The notes beneath the pieces were generated by a model. That model saw only the letters and a program-made list of their open reading frames with translations. It was not told where the DNA came from and made no database searches. From Gemmatimonadota bacterium (GTDB lineage: Bacteria; Gemmatimonadota; Gemmatimonadetes; Gemmatimonadales; Gemmatimonadaceae), in assembly GCA_016714015.1 (NCBI GenBank), contig JADJNZ010000006.1, forward strand, positions 124,001 to 188,000: a stretch of 64,000 nucleotides of DNA, in the 5' to 3' direction. Below, one piece after another: positions 1 to 6,898 of this stretch. Numbering within the stretch: position 1 is the stretch's first letter; each line of letters opens with the position of its first letter. A program made the translations under genes and the position numbers.

Positions 1-146
1 AGCGCCTCCACGTGGGTCCGCGTCTCCTCGATCTTCTCGCTCTTGGGCGAGTAGACCCAGTTCCAATACGCGCCCGCGCCCAAGATGCCCAGCACGCCCA
101 CGAAGAGCATGATCTGGTCGCGCTGGTTGGTCGGCAAGCTGGCCAT
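1..146 (-). CDS. pilO: Type IV pilus inner-membrane assembly protein PilO (5' part, runs off the window)
   Basis: Only the first 48 codons are visible, starting at the ATG at 146 and running past the left edge. They give a short polar N-terminus, one hydrophobic segment (about residues 12-28) and then a charged helix beginning PKSEKIEE. This is the PilO layout: a single membrane anchor followed by a periplasmic coiled coil. In the family PilO pairs with PilN in the alignment complex that links the PilM ring to the secretin. The gene starts 2 bases after the pilN stop, in the order pilM-pilN-pilO. The identification rests mainly on this gene order because most of the protein lies outside the window. 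Confidence 0.85.
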   Translation of the reverse strand, partial: MASLPTNQRDQIMLFVGVLGILGAGAYWNWVYSPKSEKIEETRTHVEA

Positions 147-148
147 GA

Positions 149-844
149 TTACCTCACCGAGATGGTCAGGGGGACCGTGCGCACCGCGCTGGCCGGCGGC
201 TTCGAGTACGCCATGTCGAGCGTGAACTCGGTCACCGTCTTACCCTCGCTCTGGGTCGCCTGCGTCCCAGCGATGGTCACGTTCTCGAGGAAGTCCGACG
301 CCTCGAGCTGCTTCATGAAGATGGTCAGCGCCTGGAGATCGACCGTCAGGCCGATCACGCGCAGCGTCAGCTTCGGGGACTGGCCGGCCGCGACCTGCTC
401 CGGCGAGACCGTCGACGGCGCGCTAGACTGCCCCACCGAGCGGAGCCAGGTGTAGGTCGGGAGCGCGCGCGACACCTCGTCCATGATGTGCGGCCACACG
501 AAGCGCTCACCGTCGATCGCCTGGATGATCGCCATCTGCCGCATGATGGAGTCGCGCTGGGCCTGCGCCGTCCGCGTCGCCTTCACCACGGCGTCGAACC
601 GGGCGCTGTCCTGCACCGCCACGCGCAGCTGCTCATCGAGCGCCGCCGCGGTACGGCCCTGGAAGAACCACATCGCACCGACGGCGGCGACCCCGACCAG
701 CACGCCACCGGCGGCGATGCCGAGCCACGGGTCCTTGAACCGCTCGCCGAGCGAGCCGACGAACGCGCGCACATCGAACGACGAGCCACCACCGGTGGAC
801 TTCGACTTCTTGCGCGCGCCTGGGAGGAGATTGATCTCGATCAT
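149..844 (-). CDS. pilN: Type IV pilus assembly protein PilN
   Basis: This 231-residue protein opens with the diagnostic INLLP motif, which in the family binds a groove on cytoplasmic PilM. It has a basic cytoplasmic tail, one membrane helix (about residues 40-62) and a periplasmic coiled coil plus ferredoxin-like domain. Length and layout match PilN. It lies 15 bases after pilM and 2 bases before pilO, so the three are surely co-transcribed. PilN and PilO form the inner-membrane alignment subcomplex of the pilus machine. I see no start ambiguity: the ATG at 844 places INLLP immediately at the N-terminus, as in homologues. Confidence 0.95.
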   Translation of the reverse strand: MIEINLLPGARKKSKSTGGGSSFDVRAFVGSLGERFKDPWLGIAAGGVLVGVAAVGAMWFFQGRTAAALDEQLRVAVQDSARFDAVVKATRTAQAQRDSIMRQMAIIQAIDGERFVWPHIMDEVSRALPTYTWLRSVGQSSAPSTVSPEQVAAGQSPKLTLRVIGLTVDLQALTIFMKQLEASDFLENVTIAGTQATQSEGKTVTEFTLDMAYSKPPASAVRTVPLTISVR

Positions 845-859
845 CTGGGCGTCCGGGCG

Positions 860-1903
860 TCAGGCGGGCTGGCGAAGCGCCAGACCGATGGGCAGCATCA
901 TGAGGGGCGCCACCTCATCCGTGACGAGGCCCTCGAAGGCTCCGTCACGGACCACGAGGTTCGCCAACGGGCTCGCCGGCTCCACACGCAGCCGCAGCCG
1001 CGTCGCGAGCGCGTCGAGCAGGCCCGGCGCGCGCGAGCCGCCGCCGCAGACGTACACGGCGCTAACCTGCGAGCCGGAGCGCGAGGACGAGGCGAGGAAG
1101 GCCGCCGCACGCTCGATGCCCACAGCGATCTCCTCGCCGCGCGATTCGAACACCGCATCGAGATGCTCCGAGCGGTCATAGCCCTGGAGCATCGCCGCCG
1201 CCTCCTCCGAGCCCACGCCGCGGTCGCGCTGCAGGTCCTCGCGGAACCGGCGCGTCCCCACCGTCAGGTCGCGCGTCAGCACCGGCACGCCGTCCTCGAC
1301 GATGTTGATGTTCGTCACCTCGTGGCCGATGTTCACCAGTGCAACGATCCCCGACATCGCGTCGGGATGATTGAGTTCGAACGCGTTGTGCAGCGCGAAG
1401 GCGTCCACATCCACCGCGGCCGCCGACAACCCGGCGTCCGTCAGCACGCGCACCTTCGCCTCCACGAGCTCGCGCTTCGCCGCGACCAGCAGCACGCTCA
1501 TCTGCTCGTCCGTCCCGGCCGGGTCGAGGATCTGGAAGTCCAGTTCCACCGATTCCATGTCGAACGGCACGTGCTGCTCGGCTTCCCAGCGCATGAGCTC
1601 GCGCGCCTGCTGCTCCTTCACGCGCTCGATCTGGATCTTCTTGATGATCACGTCGCGACCGCCGACCGCCGTGACCACGGCCTTCGACGTCACGCCCGCC
1701 GCCGCAAGGCAGCTCGTGATCGCGTCGGCCACGATGCCGGGGTCCATGATCTCGCCCTCGACGATCGCGTCCGCGAGCAGCGGCGTGATCGCCACCCGGA
1801 CGAGCTCCGGTTGCGACTTGGAGTGGTCCACGACCGCGACCTTGATGAGGCCCGAGCCGATGTCGAGACCGACGGATGTCTTCTTGCGTCCGAAAAGCGC
1901 CAT
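860..1903 (-). CDS. pilM: Type IV pilus assembly ATPase-fold protein PilM
   Basis: This 347-residue actin-like (FtsA/PilM fold) protein has the phosphate-1 motif GLDIGSGLIKVAVV near the N-terminus, a second nucleotide-binding strand around VNIGHEVTNINIV and an adenosine motif CGGGSRAPGL near the C-terminus. PilM forms the cytoplasmic ring of the pilus machine and binds the N-terminal tail of PilN. I chose the ATG at 1903 (MALFGRKK) because family members start just before the first nucleotide-binding strand. A longer reading to about 1978 adds residues that look unlike PilM. It begins the pilM-pilN-pilO run, about 180 bases after the minor-pilin cluster. Confidence 0.95.
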   Translation of the reverse strand: MALFGRKKTSVGLDIGSGLIKVAVVDHSKSQPELVRVAITPLLADAIVEGEIMDPGIVADAITSCLAAAGVTSKAVVTAVGGRDVIIKKIQIERVKEQQARELMRWEAEQHVPFDMESVELDFQILDPAGTDEQMSVLLVAAKRELVEAKVRVLTDAGLSAAAVDVDAFALHNAFELNHPDAMSGIVALVNIGHEVTNINIVEDGVPVLTRDLTVGTRRFREDLQRDRGVGSEEAAAMLQGYDRSEHLDAVFESRGEEIAVGIERAAAFLASSSRSGSQVSAVYVCGGGSRAPGLLDALATRLRLRVEPASPLANLVVRDGAFEGLVTDEVAPLMMLPIGLALRQPA

Positions 1904-2086
1904 GGGGATCCCGTGAGGCGACCAGCGAGACGGTTGTAGGCGGGTCGCAAACATGCGAGCGAGCCCGTTCAGGGTCAATGCACCGCGAAGTACCTGTCGC
2001 CTGCCAGAGCTACACGAACGTCTTGGTCAGGAAGTAACTGAGGGCCCTGACCGACACCCCCTCCGACACCTGCGATCCACCCCGCC

Positions 2087-2551
2087 TCACCCGTCCGGAG
2101 GCGTCACCAACCACCCCGGGCCCGCCGGGTCCAGTCGGGTTGCACGGGAACAGACGACCATCCCGGCCAGATGGTCAGTGGAGTCCGGTCGCAGGAGCGC
2201 GATCGCCCCCGATCGAGCGCCGGAGCGACCGAGTCCCTGCACCTCGGCGCGCACGAGTCCTCCACCGAGGTGAGTCCAGCGAACCAGGAATCGCCCGCCC
2301 CCAACCGCCGTTCCGCTCGCCTGCTGCCCGGCCACCGGCGCGCTCACGCAGAGGAGCGGGAGGTCGCCGGGCGACGCCACGCGGTCCAGCCCCTCGAGGA
2401 GGGCGGCCCGCGCCAGTAGCTGGTCGTCGCCCAGCCCCGCGACCCGCCACTCCTGTACTGCGTCGAAGAGTGCGAGCGACGAGAGCAGTCCCAGTAGCAC
2501 CAACGATGCCAACACCGCCGGCAGGATCATCCCGCGCCTATCGCCCCGCAT
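2087..2551 (-). CDS. Minor pilin / pseudopilin of PilX or GspK type (hypothetical)
   Basis: This 154-residue protein starts MRGDRRG followed by a hydrophobic helix (MILPAVLASLVLLGLLSS). The Gly at position 7 before the helix looks like a prepilin peptidase site. The helix lacks the usual Glu at +5, a feature shared with GspK/PilX tip pseudopilins. The start at 2551 overlaps the upstream minor-pilin gene by 14 bases. A later ATG at 2530 would remove the cleavage motif, so I reject it. It is last of three consecutive minor-pilin genes and precedes pilM. Function is inferred from position and N-terminus only; the rest of the protein has no recognisable motif. Confidence 0.65.
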   Translation of the reverse strand: MRGDRRGMILPAVLASLVLLGLLSSLALFDAVQEWRVAGLGDDQLLARAALLEGLDRVASPGDLPLLCVSAPVAGQQASGTAVGGGRFLVRWTHLGGGLVRAEVQGLGRSGARSGAIALLRPDSTDHLAGMVVCSRATRLDPAGPGWLVTPPDG

Positions 2552-3341
2552 CGGTCCGCACCACGAGTGACTCGAAGACCCCGGGGATGTCGGCCACGCC
2601 CGCTGAGAGCTGGAGCATCCCGCCGCTGAGGTTCCGCACCCGGAACCCGGCAGCGGCCGGCGACCGGAGCGGACCCGCCACCGGCTGCACGACGCCGCAC
2701 GTCCCGTTGGCGCAGCGACGCCATCCCAGCATCCACTGCCCCGCCCCGACGCTATAGAGAGCAAGTCGTCCCCGGCGCCCCACCCGGAGCGGCGTTCCGG
2801 CACGTACGCGCGCGTCGAGCGCGGACGCCACCACGCGAATCCGCGCCGCCCCAGCGTCACTCGGGTCAGCGAACCCCCCGGCCGAGCCGCAGGGCGCATC
2901 CCCCGTCCGCGTCGTGAGGCTCTCCACCGGGGCGGACACCCACGCGCGGTAGCCGGTGACGGTGTCCTCCACCCACGCCCGGACCTCATCACCTGTCTCG
3001 GGTGGCTGCGCGAGCGAGACGAGCGGGGCGCCCACGCTCGGGCGCGTCGGCGGCAGGAAGAGCGCGTTGCCCACGCGCGCGCAGACGACGCCATCCGCGA
3101 CCCGCGCCTGGAACTCGATCGCGGTGTCGCCGAGCACCACGAGCGAGTCCGCGTCACGCACCAGTGCACCGACGACCTGCAGAGCCTCGACGGCCGCGCG
3201 TTCCGCGCGGGCGCGGGCCTCGGCGGTCGCGAGGAGGCGCCGCCCCTGCAGCAGTGCGGACGCGGTCGCGACGGCGAGCACGCCGGCGAGCGCCAGTGCG
3301 CATAGCGCCTCCGCGAGCAGGAACCCGCGGCGGGCGCTCAT
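2538..3341 (-). CDS. Minor pilin with type III signal, PilW-like
   Basis: This 267-residue protein has the N-terminus SARRGFLLAEALCALAL: basic residues, Gly, then a Phe-led hydrophobic helix with Glu at +5, the class III prepilin signal cut by PilD. The long globular C-terminal part (about 30-267) and its place between a PilV-like and a PilX-like gene fit PilW. It contains several cysteines (CGSAGG, CANGTC) that could form a disulphide. The ATG at 3341 overlaps the upstream stop as ATGA, indicating translational coupling. The PilW name is by position and length; the family diverges fast. Confidence 0.7.
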   Translation of the reverse strand: MSARRGFLLAEALCALALAGVLAVATASALLQGRRLLATAEARARAERAAVEALQVVGALVRDADSLVVLGDTAIEFQARVADGVVCARVGNALFLPPTRPSVGAPLVSLAQPPETGDEVRAWVEDTVTGYRAWVSAPVESLTTRTGDAPCGSAGGFADPSDAGAARIRVVASALDARVRAGTPLRVGRRGRLALYSVGAGQWMLGWRRCANGTCGVVQPVAGPLRSPAAAGFRVRNLSGGMLQLSAGVADIPGVFESLVVRTDAGR

Positions 3342-3685
3342 GGGCAGCGCCGCTCGTGCACGAGCGCGACGCGCACGGGACGGCCGCCGTCGACGGAACG
3401 GGCGCGCCCGTCGAGACGCGCCACCGCGCCCGAGCGCGTCACCCGCCATCGTTCCTCGATCGCGGCGCTCGCGTCGACGACCACCGTATCCACGGACGCG
3501 CACCCCTGCAGGGTGAACCAGGCGAGGCGCGCCTCCACCCGGCGCGTGACCGCTTCGCGCACGCTCGCGCGCTGGCGGAGTCTCGCCGCGGTCACGAGCG
3601 CGCTGAGCGCGCCGCTCACCCCGACGGCGAGGAGCGCCGACGCGACGAGCACTTCCACCAGTGAGACCCCACGCCGTGATCGCAT
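3338..3685 (-). CDS. Minor pilin with type III signal, PilV-like
   Basis: This 115-residue protein begins RSRRGVSLVEVLVASALLAVGV, a classic prepilin leader: basic n-region, Gly at -1, hydrophobic helix with Glu at +5. It is much shorter than most PilV proteins and has two Cys in the C-terminal half. It is first of the three-gene minor-pilin set (PilV-, PilW-, PilX-like), each overlapping the next. Such minor pilins prime pilus assembly at the tip. The whole set sits downstream of the major pilin, separated from it by a strong hairpin terminator. Confidence 0.7.
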   Translation of the reverse strand: MRSRRGVSLVEVLVASALLAVGVSGALSALVTAARLRQRASVREAVTRRVEARLAWFTLQGCASVDTVVVDASAAIEERWRVTRSGAVARLDGRARSVDGGRPVRVALVHERRCP

Positions 3686-3751
3686 GGGCCGAAGGTGGCG
3701 CGGCGAGTGCCCCCGCGCGTCATCGGAGCACTCGCCGCATCATCAAAAGCA

Positions 3752-3787
3752 TTCGGGGGCCCGGCGCAGATGCGCCGGGCCCCCGAA
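3752..3787 (-). terminator. Intrinsic terminator after the major pilin gene
   Basis: A perfect 17-base inverted repeat with a 2-base centre (arms 3752-3768 and 3771-3787, TTCGGGGGCCCGGCGCA and its complement) lies 20 bases past the pilin stop. It would fold into a very stable GC-rich hairpin. There is no strong T run. It probably limits read-through from the highly expressed pilin gene into the minor-pilin genes. Confidence 0.75.
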
Positions 3788-3806
3788 GGTCGATCAGGCG
3801 ACTATA

Positions 3807-4175
3807 TCAGGAGTCGCAGACCGGCTCGCCATCGCGCGTGCCCGAGCCCACCGTGATCTGGCAGGTCTTGGTCGTGCCACCCGGGTACGAGACCGAGGCC
3901 GAGAAGCCGCCCGTCGTCGGGGTGATGGTGCCGAGCGTCACGCCCGTCGAGCTGCGGTACGAGGTCGTCGACAGCGCGCTCGTGTACGTCGCCCACTCGG
4001 CGAAGTAGGCCTCTTCGGCCGTCACGAGGTTACGGAGGTCGGACTTCATGGCCGTGAGGTACGCCTTCTCCTTCGTGTTCGCGAACTTCGGGATCGCGAT
4101 CGCGGCCAGGATGCCGATGATGACGACGACGATCAGAAGCTCGATCAGGGTGAAGCCCTTCTTGTTGCTCAGCAT
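3807..4175 (-). CDS. pilA: Major type IV pilin (PilA-like)
   Basis: This 122-residue prepilin has the leader NKK-G and a mature start FTLIELLIVVVIIGILAAIAIP, the textbook type IVa pilin helix with Glu5 and Pro22. The globular part is short and very rich in Ser/Thr: 21 of the 42 residues at 63-104. Cys105 and Cys120 bracket a C-terminal loop like the pilin D-region disulphide. It is a monocistronic unit with its own sigma-54-type promoter upstream and a strong hairpin downstream. The Ser/Thr content and neighbouring glycosyltransferases suggest that the pilin is O-glycosylated; that is inference. Confidence 0.93.
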   Translation of the reverse strand: MLSNKKGFTLIELLIVVVIIGILAAIAIPKFANTKEKAYLTAMKSDLRNLVTAEEAYFAEWATYTSALSTTSYRSSTGVTLGTITPTTGGFSASVSYPGGTTKTCQITVGSGTRDGEPVCDS

Positions 4176-4208
4176 GTAGGCTGCTCCGCGGAAGTGGAGT
4201 GAGGGTTA

Positions 4209-4227
4209 TGGCGGTTGACTTCCGCCA
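4209..4227 (-). promoter_or_regulatory. Short hairpin at the predicted pilA mRNA 5' end
   Basis: The inverted repeat TGGCGG-7 bases-CCGCCA (4209-4214 and 4222-4227) overlaps the start of the pilA transcript predicted from the sigma-54 promoter (about 4225). It could stabilise the 5' end of an abundant mRNA or be coincidental in GC-rich DNA. Confidence 0.35.
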
Positions 4228-4235
4228 AGGAGAAA

Positions 4236-4251
4236 AGCAAGAAACCTGCCA
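4236..4251 (-). promoter_or_regulatory. Sigma-54 (-24/-12) promoter of pilA
   Basis: On the minus strand the sequence is TGGCAGGTTTCTTGCT. Against the RpoN consensus TGGCACG-N4-TTGC(A/T) it matches every defined position except one (G for C at the sixth). The invariant GG and GC dinucleotides have correct spacing. Transcription would start near 4225, giving a leader of about 50 bases with a GGAG ribosome-binding site before the ATG at 4175. Pilin transcription by sigma-54 with PilR as activator is established in Pseudomonas and Myxococcus, and a PilS/PilR pair lies about 4 kb upstream. Confidence 0.85.
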
Positions 4252-4297
4252 CGGACGCTTTCGTGGCCAAAGTGCTGCCGTGTATGGACTTGCATCC

Positions 4298-4313
4298 TGT
4301 GTCCAAGGTCACA
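4298..4313. promoter_or_regulatory. Candidate PilR upstream activator site
   Basis: The 16-base dyad TGTGTCCAAGGTCACA has the symmetric skeleton TGTGnCCnnGGnCACA. It is centred roughly 80 bases upstream of the predicted pilA transcription start, within the usual range for enhancer-binding-protein sites. It also contains GTGTC, similar to the core reported for Pseudomonas PilR sites. The assignment is inference from position and symmetry. Confidence 0.5.
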
Positions 4314-4343
4314 CGTCCAGTATCGGCACGGGGACGGCGAGGA

Positions 4344-6134
4344 TTATGGCGATTTGCGGCCCCCGGAAGCCGCCGGCTTCATGAAGAGGACGGGCACCCG
4401 GAGCCGGGCCGGGGACTTGGAGACCGGCCCCCCTGCCCGCCACCAGCGGTTCCGGGCATCCACGGTGTCGTGCGCCACCAGGGACGACTCCGCCTTCTGG
4501 AGCATCATACCGAACGCCCCGACCGACAGCCCCCGGCCGATCCCCTTCAGGGCCTCGGCCCGTGCATCCGAGAGCCGCCGGACCTCCAGCAGGCAGGCCG
4601 TCCGCCCAACGGTCGCGATCTCCGCCTCGGGCCGCCGGCGAAGCACCCGATCATACACCGGCAGGGCATCGGGGCACCGATCGTCGAAATGAAGGACCCG
4701 GGCGAGCGACAGCTCCAACAGGTCGTAACCCGGATAGAGCGAGTCCGCGATCCGCAGGTGGTACTCCGCCCGCTTCCAGCTCGCGGCCGCCCCGAACAGC
4801 TCCCCCAGCGCGAAGTGCGACCGGAAGTTGTTGGGTGACTCGACGACCATGGTTGAGAAGAGGGTCGGATTGTCCGCCCAGACCAGCGTCCGCTCTGCGG
4901 AGTGCGCGGTAGCCGCGACGAGCACCACGGCGCCCACGGTCGGCACGGCCACGCGAACCCAGCGCGCCGGGTAGGCCGCGAGCGTCGGCCACGCGCGCTC
5001 GAGCACGCGCCCGATCACCAGCAGCACTCCCACACTCGGCAGGAACAGCGTGCGTTCCGCGATGAGCACCCCGGTCGGCAGGAGGATGTTCGAAATGGGG
5101 CCCAGCGTCAGGCCGGCCCAGAGCAGGCCGAACGCGATCACGCGGTCACGGCGCCACGCCCAGACGAACAAGGCGAGCACGCCCAGCAGGACCAGCGCCC
5201 CGGGCAAGTGCCCGAGCGCCGGCGCATCGAGGAACGGCACCGCCTGCGGCGAGTAGTCTGGGTACAGCGACGCGGGCCAGAGGAAGAGGCGCACGAACTC
5301 CGGCACCAGCCCGAGCATCACGAGCAGGCGACGACCGGTGGGCAGTCCGTCGAGCGCCGGATGCGGCGCGTCGCCGGCGAAGCCGCCGAGGATGGAGAGC
5401 CGCACGATGATGTACGCCACGGTGAGCAGCACGAGCGCCCGCGCGAGCATCCACCGCGTCCGCGCCCCGTCGGCCGACTCGGCGAAGCCGCGTCCGGCGA
5501 AGCAGAGCTCGGCCGCGAGCAACAGCGTCGGCAGCACGATGCCATGCTCCTTGTGGAGCAGGGCCCACGCGAAGCAGCCGGTGATGACGAACACCGTCCG
5601 GGTGCGCAGGGCACCCTGCTGGCGGTCACGCACGTAGGCGAGCACGGCGAGCAGCATCGGGATCGCCGTCCACATCTCCGACTGGCCGACGACGTTCGCC
5701 ACCGCTTCGACGTGCACCGGATGCGCGGCGAAGACCGCCGCGGCGATGACCGCGGGCACGCGGGGCAGGAGCTGGCGGAAGAGCGCGAGCACCGCGACGG
5801 CCGTCGCGGCGTAGAGCACCACGTTGACCAGGTGGAACGGGAAGGCGCTCCCGCCCCCCACCGCCCACTCGAGCGCGTAGGCGATCACCGTGAGCGGGCG
5901 ATAGAGCGAGTTCCCGCGTGACGGGCCCCAGTACGAGTCGACGAGGTACTCGCCGAGCCCGTGGAGCTGGGTCACCATCGGGTTCTCGACGATGATCGGG
6001 ATGTCGTCATACGCGAAGAGGTTGCCGAGCCCGCTGGCCGACGCGGCGAGCGCCACGACGAGCACGAGCACGACCGACCAGCGGAGGTCGTGCGCGTTCC
6101 ACGCCCGCATCGCCTGCTCACGGCGAGCGCTCAT
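4344..6134 (-). CDS. TMTC/DUF1736-like polytopic membrane protein, putative GT-C O-mannosyltransferase
   Basis: This 596-residue protein has about 10-11 membrane helices followed by a soluble C-terminal helical region (about residues 430-590) resembling degenerate TPR repeats. The first lumenal/periplasmic loop has FAYDDIPIIVENP, like the acidic DD motif of TMTC proteins. The motif HKEHGIVLP fits the KExG signature of the DUF1736 segment. Eukaryotic TMTC1-4 transfer O-mannose from a lipid-linked donor to proteins. Here the gene is last in a run with a DPM-type GT2 and another GT-C-like protein (4-base overlap with the GT2 gene) and lies next to pilA. Glycosylation of the pilin is the likely role, inferred from context. 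Confidence 0.7.
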   Translation of the reverse strand: MSARREQAMRAWNAHDLRWSVVLVLVVALAASASGLGNLFAYDDIPIIVENPMVTQLHGLGEYLVDSYWGPSRGNSLYRPLTVIAYALEWAVGGGSAFPFHLVNVVLYAATAVAVLALFRQLLPRVPAVIAAAVFAAHPVHVEAVANVVGQSEMWTAIPMLLAVLAYVRDRQQGALRTRTVFVITGCFAWALLHKEHGIVLPTLLLAAELCFAGRGFAESADGARTRWMLARALVLLTVAYIIVRLSILGGFAGDAPHPALDGLPTGRRLLVMLGLVPEFVRLFLWPASLYPDYSPQAVPFLDAPALGHLPGALVLLGVLALFVWAWRRDRVIAFGLLWAGLTLGPISNILLPTGVLIAERTLFLPSVGVLLVIGRVLERAWPTLAAYPARWVRVAVPTVGAVVLVAATAHSAERTLVWADNPTLFSTMVVESPNNFRSHFALGELFGAAASWKRAEYHLRIADSLYPGYDLLELSLARVLHFDDRCPDALPVYDRVLRRRPEAEIATVGRTACLLEVRRLSDARAEALKGIGRGLSVGAFGMMLQKAESSLVAHDTVDARNRWWRAGGPVSKSPARLRVPVLFMKPAASGGRKSP

Positions 6135-6898
6135 CGCGAGAGGTTGTAGCGGATGATGTGGCCGATGGCGGCGACGCCGTCGCGCCAGCCGATCTTCTTC
6201 CCCTCGGCATACGTGCGGCCAGAGTACGAGATCGGCACCTCGAAGATGCGCGCCTTCACCTGCGCGAGGCGTGCGGTGACCTCCGGCTCGAACCCGAACC
6301 GGTCCGACGTGAGGTGGAGCGAGCGCGCGAGATCCCCGCGGATCGCCTTGTAGCAGGTCTCCATGTCCGTGAGGTTCAGGTCGGAGAGCATGTTGCTGAA
6401 GAGCGTGAGCACCGTGTTGCCCACCGAGTGCCAGAAGTAGAGCACGCGGTGGGGTCCGCCGAGGAAGCGCGATCCGAAGACCGCGTCGGCGCGACCGTCG
6501 ATGATCGGCTCGAGCAGTCCGGGCCAGTCGTTGGGGTCGTACTCGAGGTCGGCATCCTGCACGATGACGACGTTGCCGGTGCTCGCCTTGAGCGCGGTCC
6601 GGATCGCCGCGCCCTTCCCGCGGTTCACCTCGTGGAACTCGAGGATGTCGATACGCCCCGCGGCCTTCAGCTCCAGCAACCGCTCGCGCGTGCCGTCGCT
6701 CGAGCAGTCGTCGACGCAGATGATCTGCTTGCGCACCGGGACCTGGTGCACCTCGTCGAGGATCCGGTCGATGGTGTTCCGCTCGTTGTACACGGGGATC
6801 AGTACCGAGAGCACGAGCTCCGCGGCGGGGAGCGGCGTGCGGCCGCGGATGCGCGGCCCGGGGATCGAGGCGATCGAATTGGGCGTCAACTGGTTCAT
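6131..6898 (-). CDS. GT2 glycosyltransferase, polyprenyl-phosphate sugar synthase (DPM1-like)
   Basis: This 255-residue GT-A enzyme has VLIPVYNERNTI, a first Asp pair at CVDDCSSDGT, NRGKGAA, and the DXD-type QDADLEYDP. The C-terminal part (SYSGRTYAEGKKIGWRDG) is characteristic of soluble dolichyl/polyprenyl-phosphate mannosyltransferases. There are no membrane helices. The family moves a sugar from a nucleotide donor to a polyprenyl phosphate, giving the donor used by GT-C enzymes. It overlaps a GT-C-like gene by 4 bases on each side, which fits one pathway. The exact sugar cannot be told from sequence. The ATG at 6898 forms ATGA with the upstream stop. Confidence 0.85.
   Translation of the reverse strand: MNQLTPNSIASIPGPRIRGRTPLPAAELVLSVLIPVYNERNTIDRILDEVHQVPVRKQIICVDDCSSDGTRERLLELKAAGRIDILEFHEVNRGKGAAIRTALKASTGNVVIVQDADLEYDPNDWPGLLEPIIDGRADAVFGSRFLGGPHRVLYFWHSVGNTVLTLFSNMLSDLNLTDMETCYKAIRGDLARSLHLTSDRFGFEPEVTARLAQVKARIFEVPISYSGRTYAEGKKIGWRDGVAAIGHIIRYNLSR

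Noticed and set aside
488..1939. Long plus-strand open frame across pilN and pilM
   Set aside because: It is the antisense shadow of well-recognised genes; its protein is Arg/His/Leu-rich with no family resemblance.
2025..2052. GGTCAGG/CCTGACC hairpin between the minor pilins and pilM
   Set aside because: Short 7-base arms with a 14-base loop and no T run are too weak to call a terminator.
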